Shown: one piece after another, positions 26,987 to 38,005 of the stretch
Position numbering within the stretch: position 1 is the stretch's first letter
Layout of the letters: the number at the start of each line of letters is the position of its first letter
Assembly: GCF_001245615.1 (NCBI RefSeq)
Contig: NZ_CWKH01000002.1
Span: 1,674,001 to 1,738,000, forward strand
Direction of reading: 5' to 3'
Source of the DNA: Mycolicibacterium neworleansense
GTDB lineage: Bacteria > Actinomycetota > Actinomycetes > Mycobacteriales > Mycobacteriaceae
Length of the DNA: 64,000 bases
Notes under the pieces: generated by a model
The model's input: the letters and a program-made list of their open reading frames with translations, nothing else
Databases searched by the model: none
Told to the model about the DNA's origin: nothing
Made by a program: the position numbers and the translations under genes

Positions 26987-27997
26987 TCACGGCGTCACCA
27001 GGACTTTGCAGTGCCGGTCCGGCGAGGCGAGGTCACCGAAAGCGGCGCCCACCTCTTCGAGGCCCACGGTCCCGGTGATCATCGGCGCCACGTCGATCTC
27101 GCCTTCGGCGATGGCGCGCAGCGAGGACGCGAATTCGCTCGCGTCGTAACCGAAGACGAACTGGATGCTGATCTGCTTGGTGATCGCGTAGAACGGGTGC
27201 ACGGTGTCGGGCTGCATGCAGACCCCGGCCACCACCAGCCGGATGCCCGCCGGTGCGCGGCGCAGCACGTCATCGATGATCCCGGGTGCGCCGACCGCCT
27301 CGAACACCACCGAGGGTCGGCACTGATGGAACGGTGAATCCACGGCCGGGTCCAGCGTGGTGTGGGCGCCCATGGTGACGGCGAGCTCGCGCCGGGTGGG
27401 GGAGAAGTCAGACGCCACAATCGTTTCCACGCCACCTAGTTTCAGCGCGGCGATGATGGCGATACCGACGGGGCCGCAGCCGACGACGAGTGCGGCCTCG
27501 CCGGGTTCGATGCGGGACGCGTTGACCGCATGCAAGCCGACGGCCATCGGTTCGGTGAGCGCGGCATGGGTGGCGCTCAGGCCGTTGGGCACGGGCAGCA
27601 GGAGCGGCGCCGACAGCAGCATCTTCTCGGCGTAGCCGCCGACGGTGCTGTTGCTGTACACGATCGGCGCGATCCCGCCCTCGGAGATCAGGACCGGTAC
27701 CGAGGTGACCAGCGTCCCGGCGGCGGGGGCTTCGGTTCCCGGTCCGGCGTCGAGGATCTCGGCGCTGAACTCGTGGCCCATGTAGACATCACCGGCCAGG
27801 TCGATGTCCATGTCGGGTACGCCTTCGAGTTCGGCGCCGGCGGCCAGCATGTCTGCGCCGTGGGTGGCGAAATGCAGGTCCGACCCGCAGATTCCGCAGG
27901 CCTTCACCTCGACCAGCACCTGCCCGGGGCCGGGCACCGGCTCGGGCACGTCGTCGCGGACGATCATCCGTCCGTCGCGCAGGACCGCGGCGCGCAT
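26987..27997 (-). CDS. Zinc-dependent alcohol dehydrogenase (MDR superfamily)
   Basis: A 336-residue medium-chain dehydrogenase. The catalytic zinc site shows CGICGSDLHF and the conserved GHEFSAEI. The nucleotide-binding motif is ALVVGCGPVGIAIIAALKLGG. The structural-zinc cysteine cluster is absent: a stretch TSVPVLISEGGIAPIVYSN replaces it, as in some MDR subgroups. The ATG overlaps the LLM gene stop (ATGA), giving an operon with the LLM oxidoreductase and epoxide hydrolase. It probably oxidises an alcohol made by those enzymes. The substrate is unknown. Confidence 0.87.
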   Translation of the reverse strand: MRAAVLRDGRMIVRDDVPEPVPGPGQVLVEVKACGICGSDLHFATHGADMLAAGAELEGVPDMDIDLAGDVYMGHEFSAEILDAGPGTEAPAAGTLVTSVPVLISEGGIAPIVYSNSTVGGYAEKMLLSAPLLLPVPNGLSATHAALTEPMAVGLHAVNASRIEPGEAALVVGCGPVGIAIIAALKLGGVETIVASDFSPTRRELAVTMGAHTTLDPAVDSPFHQCRPSVVFEAVGAPGIIDDVLRRAPAGIRLVVAGVCMQPDTVHPFYAITKQISIQFVFGYDASEFASSLRAIAEGEIDVAPMITGTVGLEEVGAAFGDLASPDRHCKVLVTP

Positions 27998-29172
27998 CAG
28001 TTCTTCCCCTCGGTGGTTGCTTCGGTGATCGCGTTGACGATCGCCTGCCCGGCGCGGCCGAACAGCTGATCCCGCATGCCCTTGGCCCAGTCGTGAGACG
28101 CCCGCGCCGCCGTGAGCTGGCCCTTGAAGTGCGGGATCACCTCGCGGGCGAACAGTTCGTAGGAGTGGAAGGTGGCGGCCGGTGGTGCCCAGTCGTGGCC
28201 CAGGAGCAGGAAGGTGCCGAACCCGCCGGAGCGGTCCAGCAGATCCTGGATGTAGGCGATCGCGTCGGCGGAGGTGCCGATACAGCAATTGCCGCCTGCC
28301 GCATAGTTTTCCACGAACTCGTAGGCCGAACCGGTGTCCTCGGTCTTCTCGGACAGCGGCACGAAGCCCGCCGCGCCGAAATAGTTGGCGAAATCCTGCA
28401 GGCCGTATGTGCAGTCCTCGATGGCCTGTTCGCGGGTGTCGGCGAGATGGATGATGCCGAGCACCCGCCAGTCTTTCCGGTCCGGTTCGGGCCGGTCGGA
28501 TTTGGCGGCCTGATCGCGCACGGTGTCCCAGGTGGTCTCGATGGCCGCGTAACCGCCGGGTACCGACATCGACAGGGAAAGGAGCGACGTGCCCAGCGCC
28601 CCGGCCAGGCGCGGTCCGGACGGGGAAACCATTGCTGCGGTGGAGATCTCCGGATGCGGCCAGGTGTAGGGACGAATGTGCAGCGCGGCATCCTGCAGGG
28701 TGAACCAGTCGGTCTTGCGGCTGATCCGCTCGTCGGGGGCGGCGCGGAACAACGCCAGGATGGCTTCGAGGGACTCCTGCATCATCGGTCGCTGATCCAC
28801 CGGGTCGATGCCCATCATGTAGGCATCCGACGGCAGTGCGCCCGGTCCGGTCCCGAACATCACCCGGCCGCGGGTGAGGTGGTCGAGCAGAACCCACCGG
28901 TCGGCCACCATGAGGGGGTGGTGATACGGCAGCGACACCACGCCGGTGCCCAGCCGGATGTGCCTGGTCCGTTCGGCCGCGGCGGCGATGAACACCTCGG
29001 GACAGGCGATGAGTTCGTAACCACCGGAATGGTGTTCGCCGAACCAGGCCTCGTCATAGCCCAGCCGGTCCAGGGCCTCGACCCGATCCATGTCGTATTG
29101 CAGTGCGGTAGTGGGGGATTGGCCGACGGGATGGAACGGCGTGATGAAGACGCCGAAGTTCAACGGAGTCAT
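27997..29172 (-). CDS. LLM-class flavin-dependent oxidoreductase (luciferase-like monooxygenase)
   Basis: A 391-residue TIM-barrel flavin enzyme of the limonene-monooxygenase-like group. It begins MTPLNFGVFITPFHPVG, with AWFGEHHSGGYE, RIRLGTGVVSLPYHHP-type (IRLGTGVVSLPYHHP) and GRVMFGTGPGALPSDAYM blocks typical of the family. It uses FMNH2 or F420, which the sequence cannot decide. Next to an epoxide hydrolase gene it matches the order of Rv3618 and ephA in M. tuberculosis, recalled from memory. The stop and start overlap on both sides, so the three genes form one unit. Confidence 0.88.
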   Translation of the reverse strand: MTPLNFGVFITPFHPVGQSPTTALQYDMDRVEALDRLGYDEAWFGEHHSGGYELIACPEVFIAAAAERTRHIRLGTGVVSLPYHHPLMVADRWVLLDHLTRGRVMFGTGPGALPSDAYMMGIDPVDQRPMMQESLEAILALFRAAPDERISRKTDWFTLQDAALHIRPYTWPHPEISTAAMVSPSGPRLAGALGTSLLSLSMSVPGGYAAIETTWDTVRDQAAKSDRPEPDRKDWRVLGIIHLADTREQAIEDCTYGLQDFANYFGAAGFVPLSEKTEDTGSAYEFVENYAAGGNCCIGTSADAIAYIQDLLDRSGGFGTFLLLGHDWAPPAATFHSYELFAREVIPHFKGQLTAARASHDWAKGMRDQLFGRAGQAIVNAITEATTEGKN

Positions 29173-30092
29173 TTGAGGCCCTCCAAGAAGTCCAACAGCA
29201 CCTTGTTGACCTCCTCGGGGCGTTCCTGCTGCAGCCAGTGCCCGGCGCCGTCGATCAGCACCTCGTGGTAATCGCCGGCCACCACGTCACGCACCCGGTC
29301 ACGCGGGGTGAAGCCGAGCACCGGGTCGCCGGTGCCGGCCAGGAACAACGTGGGCGCCGTGATGGTCCGGGCCGGAGTGCTCTCGGTGAGCTCCCAGTTC
29401 CGGTCGAAGTTGCGGTACCAGTTGAGCGGCCCGGTGAAACCGGTCTCGGTGAACGCCTGCACGTAGGGCTCGAATTCGTCGGCGCTGATCCAGTCCGGCA
29501 GCGGCGGCACCGGTCGGTCGGCCAGTTGCTCGGGGGGTGCGCTGACGCCTTCCATCGTCATCATGCGACGCATCGACTCCCGGACATCGGCGCCCAGCGC
29601 GGCATCGGCGACGCCCGGTTCCTGGAAGTAGAGGATGTAGAAGAAGTTGTCGCCGACGATCCGGCGCCAGATCTGCGTCGGCGGAGCGGACGCCCGAGGT
29701 ACCGGGGGCACGCTCAGGGCGGCCACCGCGCGGACCCGGTCCGGGAAGAACAGTGGGAAGTTGGTGACGACGGGCGAGCCCCAGTCGTGTCCGATGAACA
29801 CTGCGCTGTCGACGCCGACGTCGTCGAGCAACCCGGCGAGGTCGGCGGTCAGCGCCACGATGTCGTAGTCCTCGATGGCCGACGGACGCGAGGAGCCTCC
29901 GTATCCACGCTGGTCAGGAGCCAGGACGTGATAGCCGGCCGCTGCGAGCACCGGGATCTGGTGGCGCCACGAATGGGCCAGCTCGGGGAATCCGTGGGCC
30001 AGCACCACCACCGGATTTCCGCGCTCACCCGCCTCGATCACCCGCAATGTCACGCCATTGGTTTCGACTAACCGTTCGGTCGATGTGAGCAC
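29169..30092 (-). CDS. ephA: Epoxide hydrolase, alpha/beta-hydrolase fold
   Basis: A 307-residue enzyme predicted to open epoxides to diols. Oxyanion-hole motif HGFPELAHSWRHQIP, then the DQRGYGGSSRP loop, and the nucleophile aspartate in FIGHDWGSPV. The C-terminal histidine is in DGAGHWLQQERPEEV. The start is GTG at 30090-30092 (VLTSTERLVETNG), chosen because the longer open frame to 30182 has no family-like sequence. It is divergent from ftsH, 134 bp apart. The position matches Rv3617 (ephA) of M. tuberculosis from memory. A LLM monooxygenase, an epoxide hydrolase and an alcohol dehydrogenase in one operon suggest sequential handling of a hydrophobic substrate. Confidence 0.85.
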   Translation of the reverse strand: MLTSTERLVETNGVTLRVIEAGERGNPVVVLAHGFPELAHSWRHQIPVLAAAGYHVLAPDQRGYGGSSRPSAIEDYDIVALTADLAGLLDDVGVDSAVFIGHDWGSPVVTNFPLFFPDRVRAVAALSVPPVPRASAPPTQIWRRIVGDNFFYILYFQEPGVADAALGADVRESMRRMMTMEGVSAPPEQLADRPVPPLPDWISADEFEPYVQAFTETGFTGPLNWYRNFDRNWELTESTPARTITAPTLFLAGTGDPVLGFTPRDRVRDVVAGDYHEVLIDGAGHWLQQERPEEVNKVLLDFLEGLK

Positions 30093-30226
30093 GATCTCAC
30101 CCAAGCACAATGCCTCCGCCGTCGGCCAGATACCGTCGGGAACTGCCGAACGTTGGTCTAGCGGTAGCCTTGAATGTCTCAACTGCGCACGTTGGAAGGA
30201 CCGGGCCGAACTCGGCCGAGTGATCG

Positions 30227-32551
<2,325 letters not shown>

Positions 32552-32571
32552 TCGGAAGAACGGAGGCTTCG

Positions 32572-33189
32572 ATGTCGCAGTCGTTGCGCGAGCATCACAA
32601 CAACACCGATACGGCCACGCGGGTGTTCGACCAACCGCGTGCCGAGGCGGCCGTACGTGAGTTGTTGATCGCCATCGGTGAGGACCCCGATCGTCAGGGT
32701 CTGATGGATACCCCGGCTCGCGTGGCACGTGCATACAAGGAGCTGATGGCCGGTCTGTACACGGACCCGGACGCGGTGCTCAACACCACCTTCGACGAGG
32801 AGCACGACGAGCTCGTGCTGGTCAAGGAAATCCCGATGTACTCGACCTGCGAGCACCACCTGGTGTCGTTCCACGGGGTGGCCCATGTCGGGTACATCCC
32901 CGGGGTCGACGGCCGGGTGACCGGGCTGTCGAAGATCGCCCGCCTGGTCGACCTGTACTCGAAGCGCCCGCAGGTGCAGGAACGGCTGACCGCCCAGATC
33001 GCCGATGCGCTGATGCGAAAGCTCGACCCGCGCGGGGCCATCGTGGTGATCGAGGCCGAACACCTCTGCATGGCCATGCGCGGTGTCCGCAAACCCGGCG
33101 CGGTCACCACCACGTCCGCGGTACGCGGCCAGTTCAAGACCGACAAGGCATCCCGGGCCGAGGCGCTGGAACTTATCCTGCGGAAGTGA
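32572..33189 (+). CDS. folE: GTP cyclohydrolase I
   Basis: It converts GTP to 7,8-dihydroneopterin triphosphate, the first step of tetrahydrofolate synthesis. The 205-residue protein has the zinc-site motif [13 protein letters not shown] with C93, and the third ligand cysteine is in [30 protein letters not shown] is the substrate-binding stretch. A GGAGGC ribosome-binding site precedes the ATG. The stop overlaps folP (GTGA). Confidence 0.97.
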   Translation: MSQSLREHHNNTDTATRVFDQPRAEAAVRELLIAIGEDPDRQGLMDTPARVARAYKELMAGLYTDPDAVLNTTFDEEHDELVLVKEIPMYSTCEHHLVSFHGVAHVGYIPGVDGRVTGLSKIARLVDLYSKRPQVQERLTAQIADALMRKLDPRGAIVVIEAEHLCMAMRGVRKPGAVTTTSAVRGQFKTDKASRAEALELILRK

Positions 33190-34019
33190 ACCCCACCCGT
33201 TTGCAGGTCATGGGAGTTGTGAACGTCACCGACGATTCCTTCTCCGACGGCGGCAAGTTCATCGACCGCGACCGTGCCGTCGAACACGGGTTGGAGCTCG
33301 CTGCCGCGGGTGCGGCGATCATCGACGTGGGCGGGGAATCGACCCGTCCCGGCGCGGTGCGGGTCGACCCCGCGGTGGAGGCGGCCCGCGTCGCTCCCGT
33401 AATCGAAGCGCTTGCCTCCCAAGGTATTACGGTCAGCATCGACACGATGCACGCCGAGGTGGCCAAGGTGGCCCTGGAACGCGGAGCGCAGATCGTCAAC
33501 GACGTGTCCGGCGGCCTGGCCGACCCGAACATGGCGCCACTGCTGGCCGACGCGAAAGTGCCGTGGATCCTGATGCACTGGCGCTCGGTCAGCGCCGAGC
33601 AGCCGCACCACGCTCCGGGTTACGGCGACGTGGTGGCCGAGGTCCGGGCCGAGCTGCTCGGTGCGGTCGACGCCGCTGTCGCCGCGGGGGTCGACCCGCA
33701 ACGGCTGATCATCGACCCTGGCCTGGGTTTCGCCAAGACCGCGCAGGACAACTGGGCCCTGCTGCATGCACTGCCCGAGTTCATCGACACCGGGATCCCG
33801 GTGCTGGTCGGCGCCTCACGTAAACGCTTCCTGGGAACGTTGCTGGCCGGGGCGGACGGGACACCGCGGCCACCGGACGGCCGGGAGACCGCCACCGCCG
33901 CGATCTCGATGCTGGCCGCCCAGCACGGCGCCTGGGGAGTTCGGGTGCATGATGTGGTGGCCTCCGTCGACGCGCTCGCCGTGCTGGAAGCCTGGGAATC
34001 TGGAGGTCGGGTTGGCTGA
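33186..34019 (+). CDS. folP: Dihydropteroate synthase
   Basis: It joins p-aminobenzoate to 6-hydroxymethyl-dihydropterin pyrophosphate and is the sulfonamide target. The 277-residue TIM-barrel has the N-terminal signature [17 protein letters not shown] and the pterin-site [19 protein letters not shown] and the C-terminal HDV complete the family pattern. The start is GTG overlapping the folE stop. It corresponds to the functional FolP1 type rather than the divergent FolP2. The next gene starts within its last codons. Confidence 0.96.
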   Translation: MNPTRLQVMGVVNVTDDSFSDGGKFIDRDRAVEHGLELAAAGAAIIDVGGESTRPGAVRVDPAVEAARVAPVIEALASQGITVSIDTMHAEVAKVALERGAQIVNDVSGGLADPNMAPLLADAKVPWILMHWRSVSAEQPHHAPGYGDVVAEVRAELLGAVDAAVAAGVDPQRLIIDPGLGFAKTAQDNWALLHALPEFIDTGIPVLVGASRKRFLGTLLAGADGTPRPPDGRETATAAISMLAAQHGAWGVRVHDVVASVDALAVLEAWESGGRVG

Positions 34020-34386
34020 TCGAATCGAGTTGCGCGGCTTGCGGGTTCGGGGCAACCACGGTGTCTTCGACCATGAGCGGCGCGACGGCCAGGAGTTCGT
34101 CGTCGACATCACGGCCTGGGTGGACCTGCGCCGGGCGGCGGCCACCGATGATCTCGCCGACACCCTCGACTACGGCGCGCTGGCGCAGCGGGCAGCGGAC
34201 ATCGTCGCGGGCCCACCACGCAATCTGATCGAGACGGTCTCCGCCGAGATCGCCGACGCCATCATGGCCGACGAACGCCTGCACGCGGTCGAGGTCGTGG
34301 TGCACAAGCCCAGCGCCCCGATTCCGCTGACCTTCGACGACGTCGCGGTGGTGGCCCGGCGGTCCAGACGGGGGGCCACCGCGTGA
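34012..34386 (+). CDS. folB: Dihydroneopterin aldolase
   Basis: It cleaves dihydroneopterin to 6-hydroxymethyl-dihydropterin and glycolaldehyde. The 124-residue protein has the conserved [17 protein letters not shown] start, [10 protein letters not shown] and the C-terminal lysine in [11 protein letters not shown]. The start codon is TTG at 34012, backed by a GGAGG site 6 nt upstream; it overlaps the folP 3' end. The stop overlaps folK by 4 nt. Confidence 0.95.
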   Translation: MADRIELRGLRVRGNHGVFDHERRDGQEFVVDITAWVDLRRAAATDDLADTLDYGALAQRAADIVAGPPRNLIETVSAEIADAIMADERLHAVEVVVHKPSAPIPLTFDDVAVVARRSRRGATA

Positions 34387-34919
34387 CGTCGACTGTCCTT
34401 TCGATCGGATCGAACGTCGGTGACCGGTTGGCCCGGCTGCAATCGGTGGTCGACGGCCTGGGGACGGCGGTGCGCGCGGTGTCGCCGGTGTTCGAGACCG
34501 ACGCCTGGGGCGGCGTGGAGCAGGGGCCGTTCCTCAACGCGGTCCTGATCGCCGACGATCCGGACGTGGACTGCCACGGCTGGCTGCGACGCGGCCAGCA
34601 ACTCGAGCAGGCGGCCGACCGGGTCCGGGAGCAGAAGTGGGGCCCGCGCACCCTCGATGTCGACCTCGTCACCTGCCACGACCGTGATGTCGAGGTGCTC
34701 TCCCGGGACGAGGACCTGACGTTGCCGCACCCGCTGGCGCACCTGCGGGCATTCGTGCTGATCCCGTGGTTGGCCGTGGACCCGGACGCCACGCTGACCG
34801 TGGTCGGCCGGTCGCGGCGGGTGGCGCACCTGCTGGAGGAGATCGACCCGGCCGAACGGGCCGGGGTCCGGCGTACCGACCTGGCGCTGATATTCCACAC
34901 CGAACCCTTGGCGGACTGA
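34383..34919 (+). CDS. folK: 2-amino-4-hydroxy-6-hydroxymethyldihydropteridine pyrophosphokinase
   Basis: It pyrophosphorylates 6-hydroxymethyl-dihydropterin for FolP. A 178-residue protein with GTG start. Motifs are [14 protein letters not shown], the substrate loop [18 protein letters not shown], and [12 protein letters not shown] followed by [16 protein letters not shown]. It overlaps both neighbours, completing the folE-P-B-K run. Confidence 0.96.
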   Translation: MTSTVLSIGSNVGDRLARLQSVVDGLGTAVRAVSPVFETDAWGGVEQGPFLNAVLIADDPDVDCHGWLRRGQQLEQAADRVREQKWGPRTLDVDLVTCHDRDVEVLSRDEDLTLPHPLAHLRAFVLIPWLAVDPDATLTVVGRSRRVAHLLEEIDPAERAGVRRTDLALIFHTEPLAD

Positions 34920-35395
34920 TGGGGCCGACCCGTAAGCGTGACCTGGCCGGCGCGGTCGCCGTCGTCGCGATCGTCGGCTACGTGCTGGTCGGAATCCTCT
35001 ACCGGTGGTTCCCGCCGTTGACCGTCTGGACGGGGCTTTCGTTGCTGGCGGTCGCGATCGCCGAGGCGGGCTGGGCGTTCTATGTGCGGGCCAAGATCAA
35101 TGACGGGCAGATCGGCGTCGACGCCGGCCGGCTGCACCCGCTGACCGTGGCCCGGTCGGTGGTGGTCGCCAAGGCCTCGGCCTGGGTCGGCGCCATCACC
35201 GCCGGCTGGTGGATCGGTGTGCTGGTCTATCTGCTGCCCAGGCGCGGCGAACTACGCGTGGCCGGCGAGGACACACCCGGCGCGGTGGTGGCGGCGATCA
35301 GTGCCCTGGCGCTTGCTGCCGCGGCGGTGTGGCTGCAGCACTGCTGCAAGTCTCCAGAGGAACCGCCGGACAACGGGGACACTGCGCCCGAGTGA
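34919..35395 (+). CDS. DUF3180 membrane protein
   Basis: A 158-residue membrane protein with four predicted helices (about 10-30, 37-56, 84-103 and 118-139) and a charged C-terminal tail. It belongs to the actinobacterial DUF3180 family that follows folK; the homologue in M. tuberculosis is Rv3605c by gene order. Function is unknown. The ATG overlaps the folK stop (ATGA shift), implying coupling to the folate operon. Confidence 0.82.
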   Translation: MGPTRKRDLAGAVAVVAIVGYVLVGILYRWFPPLTVWTGLSLLAVAIAEAGWAFYVRAKINDGQIGVDAGRLHPLTVARSVVVAKASAWVGAITAGWWIGVLVYLLPRRGELRVAGEDTPGAVVAAISALALAAAAVWLQHCCKSPEEPPDNGDTAPE

Positions 35396-35472
35396 CCGAT
35401 TGTCGGAGGTAGTTGGCCGAATCGCCGCAGCGGTCGACGAGCTAGATGACCGGTGACGGGTACAGTCGGCGC

Positions 35473-37173
35473 ATGACCGTTCTGCCCCGCGGTGGTCGGC
35501 CACGGCGCGGCGGCCGAAGGCCGGGCTGGCTCCTCTTAACGGTATTGCTGGTGCTCGCGATTCTGGCCAGCTCCGCATTGGTGTTCACCGATCGCGTCGA
35601 GTTGCTGAAGCTCGCCGTCATCCTGGCCCTGTGGGCTGCCGTGGTGGCGGCCTTCGTCTCTGTCATCTACCGGCGTCAGAGCGACCTGGACCAGGCCAAG
35701 GCCCGGGATCTGAAGTTCGTCTACGACCTGCAGCTGGATCGGGAGATCTCGGCGCGGCGCGAGTACGAGCTGACCGTCGAGACCCAGCTGCGCCGAGAGC
35801 TGGCTTCGGAGCTGCGCGCCCAGGCCGCCGACGAGGTCGCCGCGCTGCGCTCCGAGCTGGCCGCACTGCGCGCCAACCTGGAAATCCTGTTCGACACCGA
35901 CCTGGTGCACCGGCCGGCCATCGAGACCGACAAGAGTGCGGTGCGCACCGCGGGCCGGGTGACCGCCAGCCGTCTGGACATACCGGCGGTCGAGGTCACC
36001 GACATCCGGTCGTCGCGTACCGAGGAAAGCCCCATCATCGATGTACCGGCCGAGCCGCATCCGCCGGAGAACGACTGGGCCACCTCCGGCGGTGCGCATC
36101 GCCTCCCATCGCGCCCGGTTCCGGCAGGTGAACCGCCCCGTCGCCGCCGTCGCCAGCAGGAGGCTGCACGCCAGCCCGAGCAGCTGGACCAGGAGCTGTC
36201 CTGGATCGATGAGCAGGTCGGCGGCAAGCCGTACGGTGCCGACATCATCGTGCCGGCGAAGTTCGAAGGTAAGGGCGAGAACCTGTCGCGGGGACAGCTC
36301 ACCGACCGCATCCCCGCCGAGTACCGCGAGTTCGTGGCGCAACTGCTGGCCGATCACGATATCGAGCCCGAGACCAAGCAGCGGTTCGGTGGGTCCTCGT
36401 TGTCCGGTGACACCGGCCGCGAGTTGCTGGACGTCGCCATGAGCCATCCGATCAGGCTGATCGCCAACGCGCTCGGGGTGCCGCCGGATTACATGATCGA
36501 GGCCGGACGAGAGCGCGGTGTCCCGGTCGCGGCGCTGGTGGGTGCCCGCGAACACGCCCTCAAGCAGGTGCAGGCGGGCGTGGATCTGATTGTCGCGCAA
36601 GGCACCGAGGCAGGCGGGCACTGTGGTGAGGTGTCGACGCTGGTGCTCGTGCCCGAAGTGATCGAAGCGCTCGAGGCTGCCGGCAGCGACATCCCGGTGC
36701 TGGCCGCCGGTGGCATCGTCACGGGCCGGCAGATGGCCGCGGCCGTGGCGATGGGTGCGGCCGGAGCCTGGACCGGATCGGTGTGGCTGACCACCGAGGA
36801 GGCCGAGACCGCGCCGCACACCGTGCAGAAGATGTTGGAGGCGACCTCGCGGGACACGGTGCGATCGACCGGGCGGACCGGCAAGCCGGCCCGCCAGCTC
36901 CGCTCGGATTGGACCGACGCCTGGCAGCCGAATCCCGGCGGCCACCAGACCCTTCCGCTGCCGTTGCAGAACATGCTGGCCGAGCCGGTCATCCGTCGCG
37001 TGGATGTGCTTGCCGCCCAGGGGCATCCGGGCGCACAGGCGCTGGCCACCTACTTCGTCGGGCAGGGTGTGGGTTTGATGAACAAGGTCAAGCCGGCCCG
37101 CGAGGTGGTCCGCGAGTTCATCGAGGATTACCTCGCGGCCACCGAGCGGTTGAGCAACTCACTGCCGGACTGA
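35473..37173 (+). CDS. Fusion: Rv3604c-type membrane/coiled-coil protein joined to a nitronate monooxygenase
   Basis: A 566-residue chimera. Residues 1-235 resemble the alanine/arginine-rich membrane protein that normally follows the DUF3180 gene: basic N-terminus, two helices at about 19-38 and 43-66, and a coiled coil at about 75-140. A Pro/Arg-rich linker follows. From about residue 237 the sequence becomes a nitronate monooxygenase (2-nitropropane dioxygenase): ELSWIDEQVGGKPYG, MSHPIRLIANALGVPPDY, the catalytic GTEAGGHCGE loop and the FMN phosphate site VLAAGGIVTGRQ. It lacks the first ~50 residues of that family, including the first flavin-contacting strand, so enzyme activity is doubtful. 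The junction is near 36180. This is probably a rearrangement breakpoint or an assembly join. Confidence 0.8.
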   Translation: MTVLPRGGRPRRGGRRPGWLLLTVLLVLAILASSALVFTDRVELLKLAVILALWAAVVAAFVSVIYRRQSDLDQAKARDLKFVYDLQLDREISARREYELTVETQLRRELASELRAQAADEVAALRSELAALRANLEILFDTDLVHRPAIETDKSAVRTAGRVTASRLDIPAVEVTDIRSSRTEESPIIDVPAEPHPPENDWATSGGAHRLPSRPVPAGEPPRRRRRQQEAARQPEQLDQELSWIDEQVGGKPYGADIIVPAKFEGKGENLSRGQLTDRIPAEYREFVAQLLADHDIEPETKQRFGGSSLSGDTGRELLDVAMSHPIRLIANALGVPPDYMIEAGRERGVPVAALVGAREHALKQVQAGVDLIVAQGTEAGGHCGEVSTLVLVPEVIEALEAAGSDIPVLAAGGIVTGRQMAAAVAMGAAGAWTGSVWLTTEEAETAPHTVQKMLEATSRDTVRSTGRTGKPARQLRSDWTDAWQPNPGGHQTLPLPLQNMLAEPVIRRVDVLAAQGHPGAQALATYFVGQGVGLMNKVKPAREVVREFIEDYLAATERLSNSLPD

Positions 37174-37196
37174 GCCGGACCGGCCTCAGCCCGTGG

Positions 37197-37661
37197 TCAG
37201 TGCCAGTTCCAGACGGACATGTCGTTGGGCGGGTAGTTCATGCAGATGTCGGTGGTGTTGGCCGCGACGCCCTTGTTGTTGAAGAACAGCTTGGCCCAGT
37301 TCGGCCAGCGCCAGGACATGTTCTCGAAGAACGCGTTGGTGGCCGTGTTCTCGGAGTACTGGCGGCGGCCCGCGTAGTCCATCGAGAAGAACCAGTGGAT
37401 CCGGTCTTGCGCGCCCTGCTGATCGGCGACCGGCTTGTTGTTGTAGTCGATCATGTAGCGCTCGTAGTAGACGGGCTCGACGTCGCGGGCGGCGGCCATG
37501 ATCTGCTCGGCCGTGCACGGCGTCCGCAGGATCCGGTTGGGGATCGGGTAGTCGTCGGTGGCGTCGGCGCTTGCGATGCCGGCGCCGGCCAGGGCCCCGG
37601 CGACGGTACATGCCGCCACGCCGGTGCGGATCAGGTTGGTGACACTCTTACGGTTCAACAT
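37197..37661 (-). CDS. Secreted DUF5078-like protein
   Basis: A 154-residue exported protein. Residues 1-32 are a Sec signal peptide ending in GIASA. The mature part is rich in aromatic residues and Asn, with CTAEQIMAAARDVEPVYYE, FFSMDYAGRRQYSEN and CMNYPPNDMSVWNWH, and contains two cysteines that could form a disulfide. I recall such proteins as the mycobacterial DUF5078 family, of unknown function. It lies 14 bp downstream of a DUF732-type gene and the mmpS-mmpL genes on the same strand, so it may belong to that operon. Confidence 0.72.
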   Translation of the reverse strand: MLNRKSVTNLIRTGVAACTVAGALAGAGIASADATDDYPIPNRILRTPCTAEQIMAAARDVEPVYYERYMIDYNNKPVADQQGAQDRIHWFFSMDYAGRRQYSENTATNAFFENMSWRWPNWAKLFFNNKGVAANTTDICMNYPPNDMSVWNWH

Positions 37662-37675
37662 GGCTCCAAAGTCGT

Positions 37676-38005
37676 TCAGTGCGCTGCTTGTTCGTAGATG
37701 AAGCGCTGATCGGGGCAGTAGTAGTTGATGGCGGTACCCAGGAACTGCCACGACTGTGCGTCGGTGCTGTCCTTGGCCAATTGCTTCTTCACGAAACCGA
37801 CCGAGTCCTGGGCATTGTGGTCGACGCCGTTGTGCAATCGCTTGCACATGATCTTGCCGATCCAGGCGTTGTAGTCCTTCTGCCCATAGATCCCGAAGGT
37901 GTGGAGCTCGTTCGCGAAATCGGTGTCCGGATCGGCATGTGCCGGTGCCGAGACAGCCAGAGCCGTTGCCGCGCTGAACATCAGGGCGATGAGTACGCGT
38001 TTCAT
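37676..38005 (-). CDS. Small secreted DUF732-type protein
   Basis: A 109-residue exported protein with a signal peptide (about 1-24, ending PAHA) and a mature domain of DUF732 type: DTDFANELHTFGIYG, a central cysteine in KIMCKRLHNG, and a second cysteine in INYYCPDQ that may pair with it. DUF732 proteins are common in mycobacteria, with no assigned function. Its ATG overlaps the mmpL stop (ATGA), so it is translationally coupled to the transporter. This suggests an envelope role linked to MmpL cargo export. Confidence 0.78.
   Translation of the reverse strand: MKRVLIALMFSAATALAVSAPAHADPDTDFANELHTFGIYGQKDYNAWIGKIMCKRLHNGVDHNAQDSVGFVKKQLAKDSTDAQSWQFLGTAINYYCPDQRFIYEQAAH

Noticed and set aside
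27998..28897. Long same-strand frame upstream of the alcohol dehydrogenase
   Set aside because: It overlaps the LLM oxidoreductase in a different frame. The dehydrogenase begins at 27997 with an ATGA overlap.
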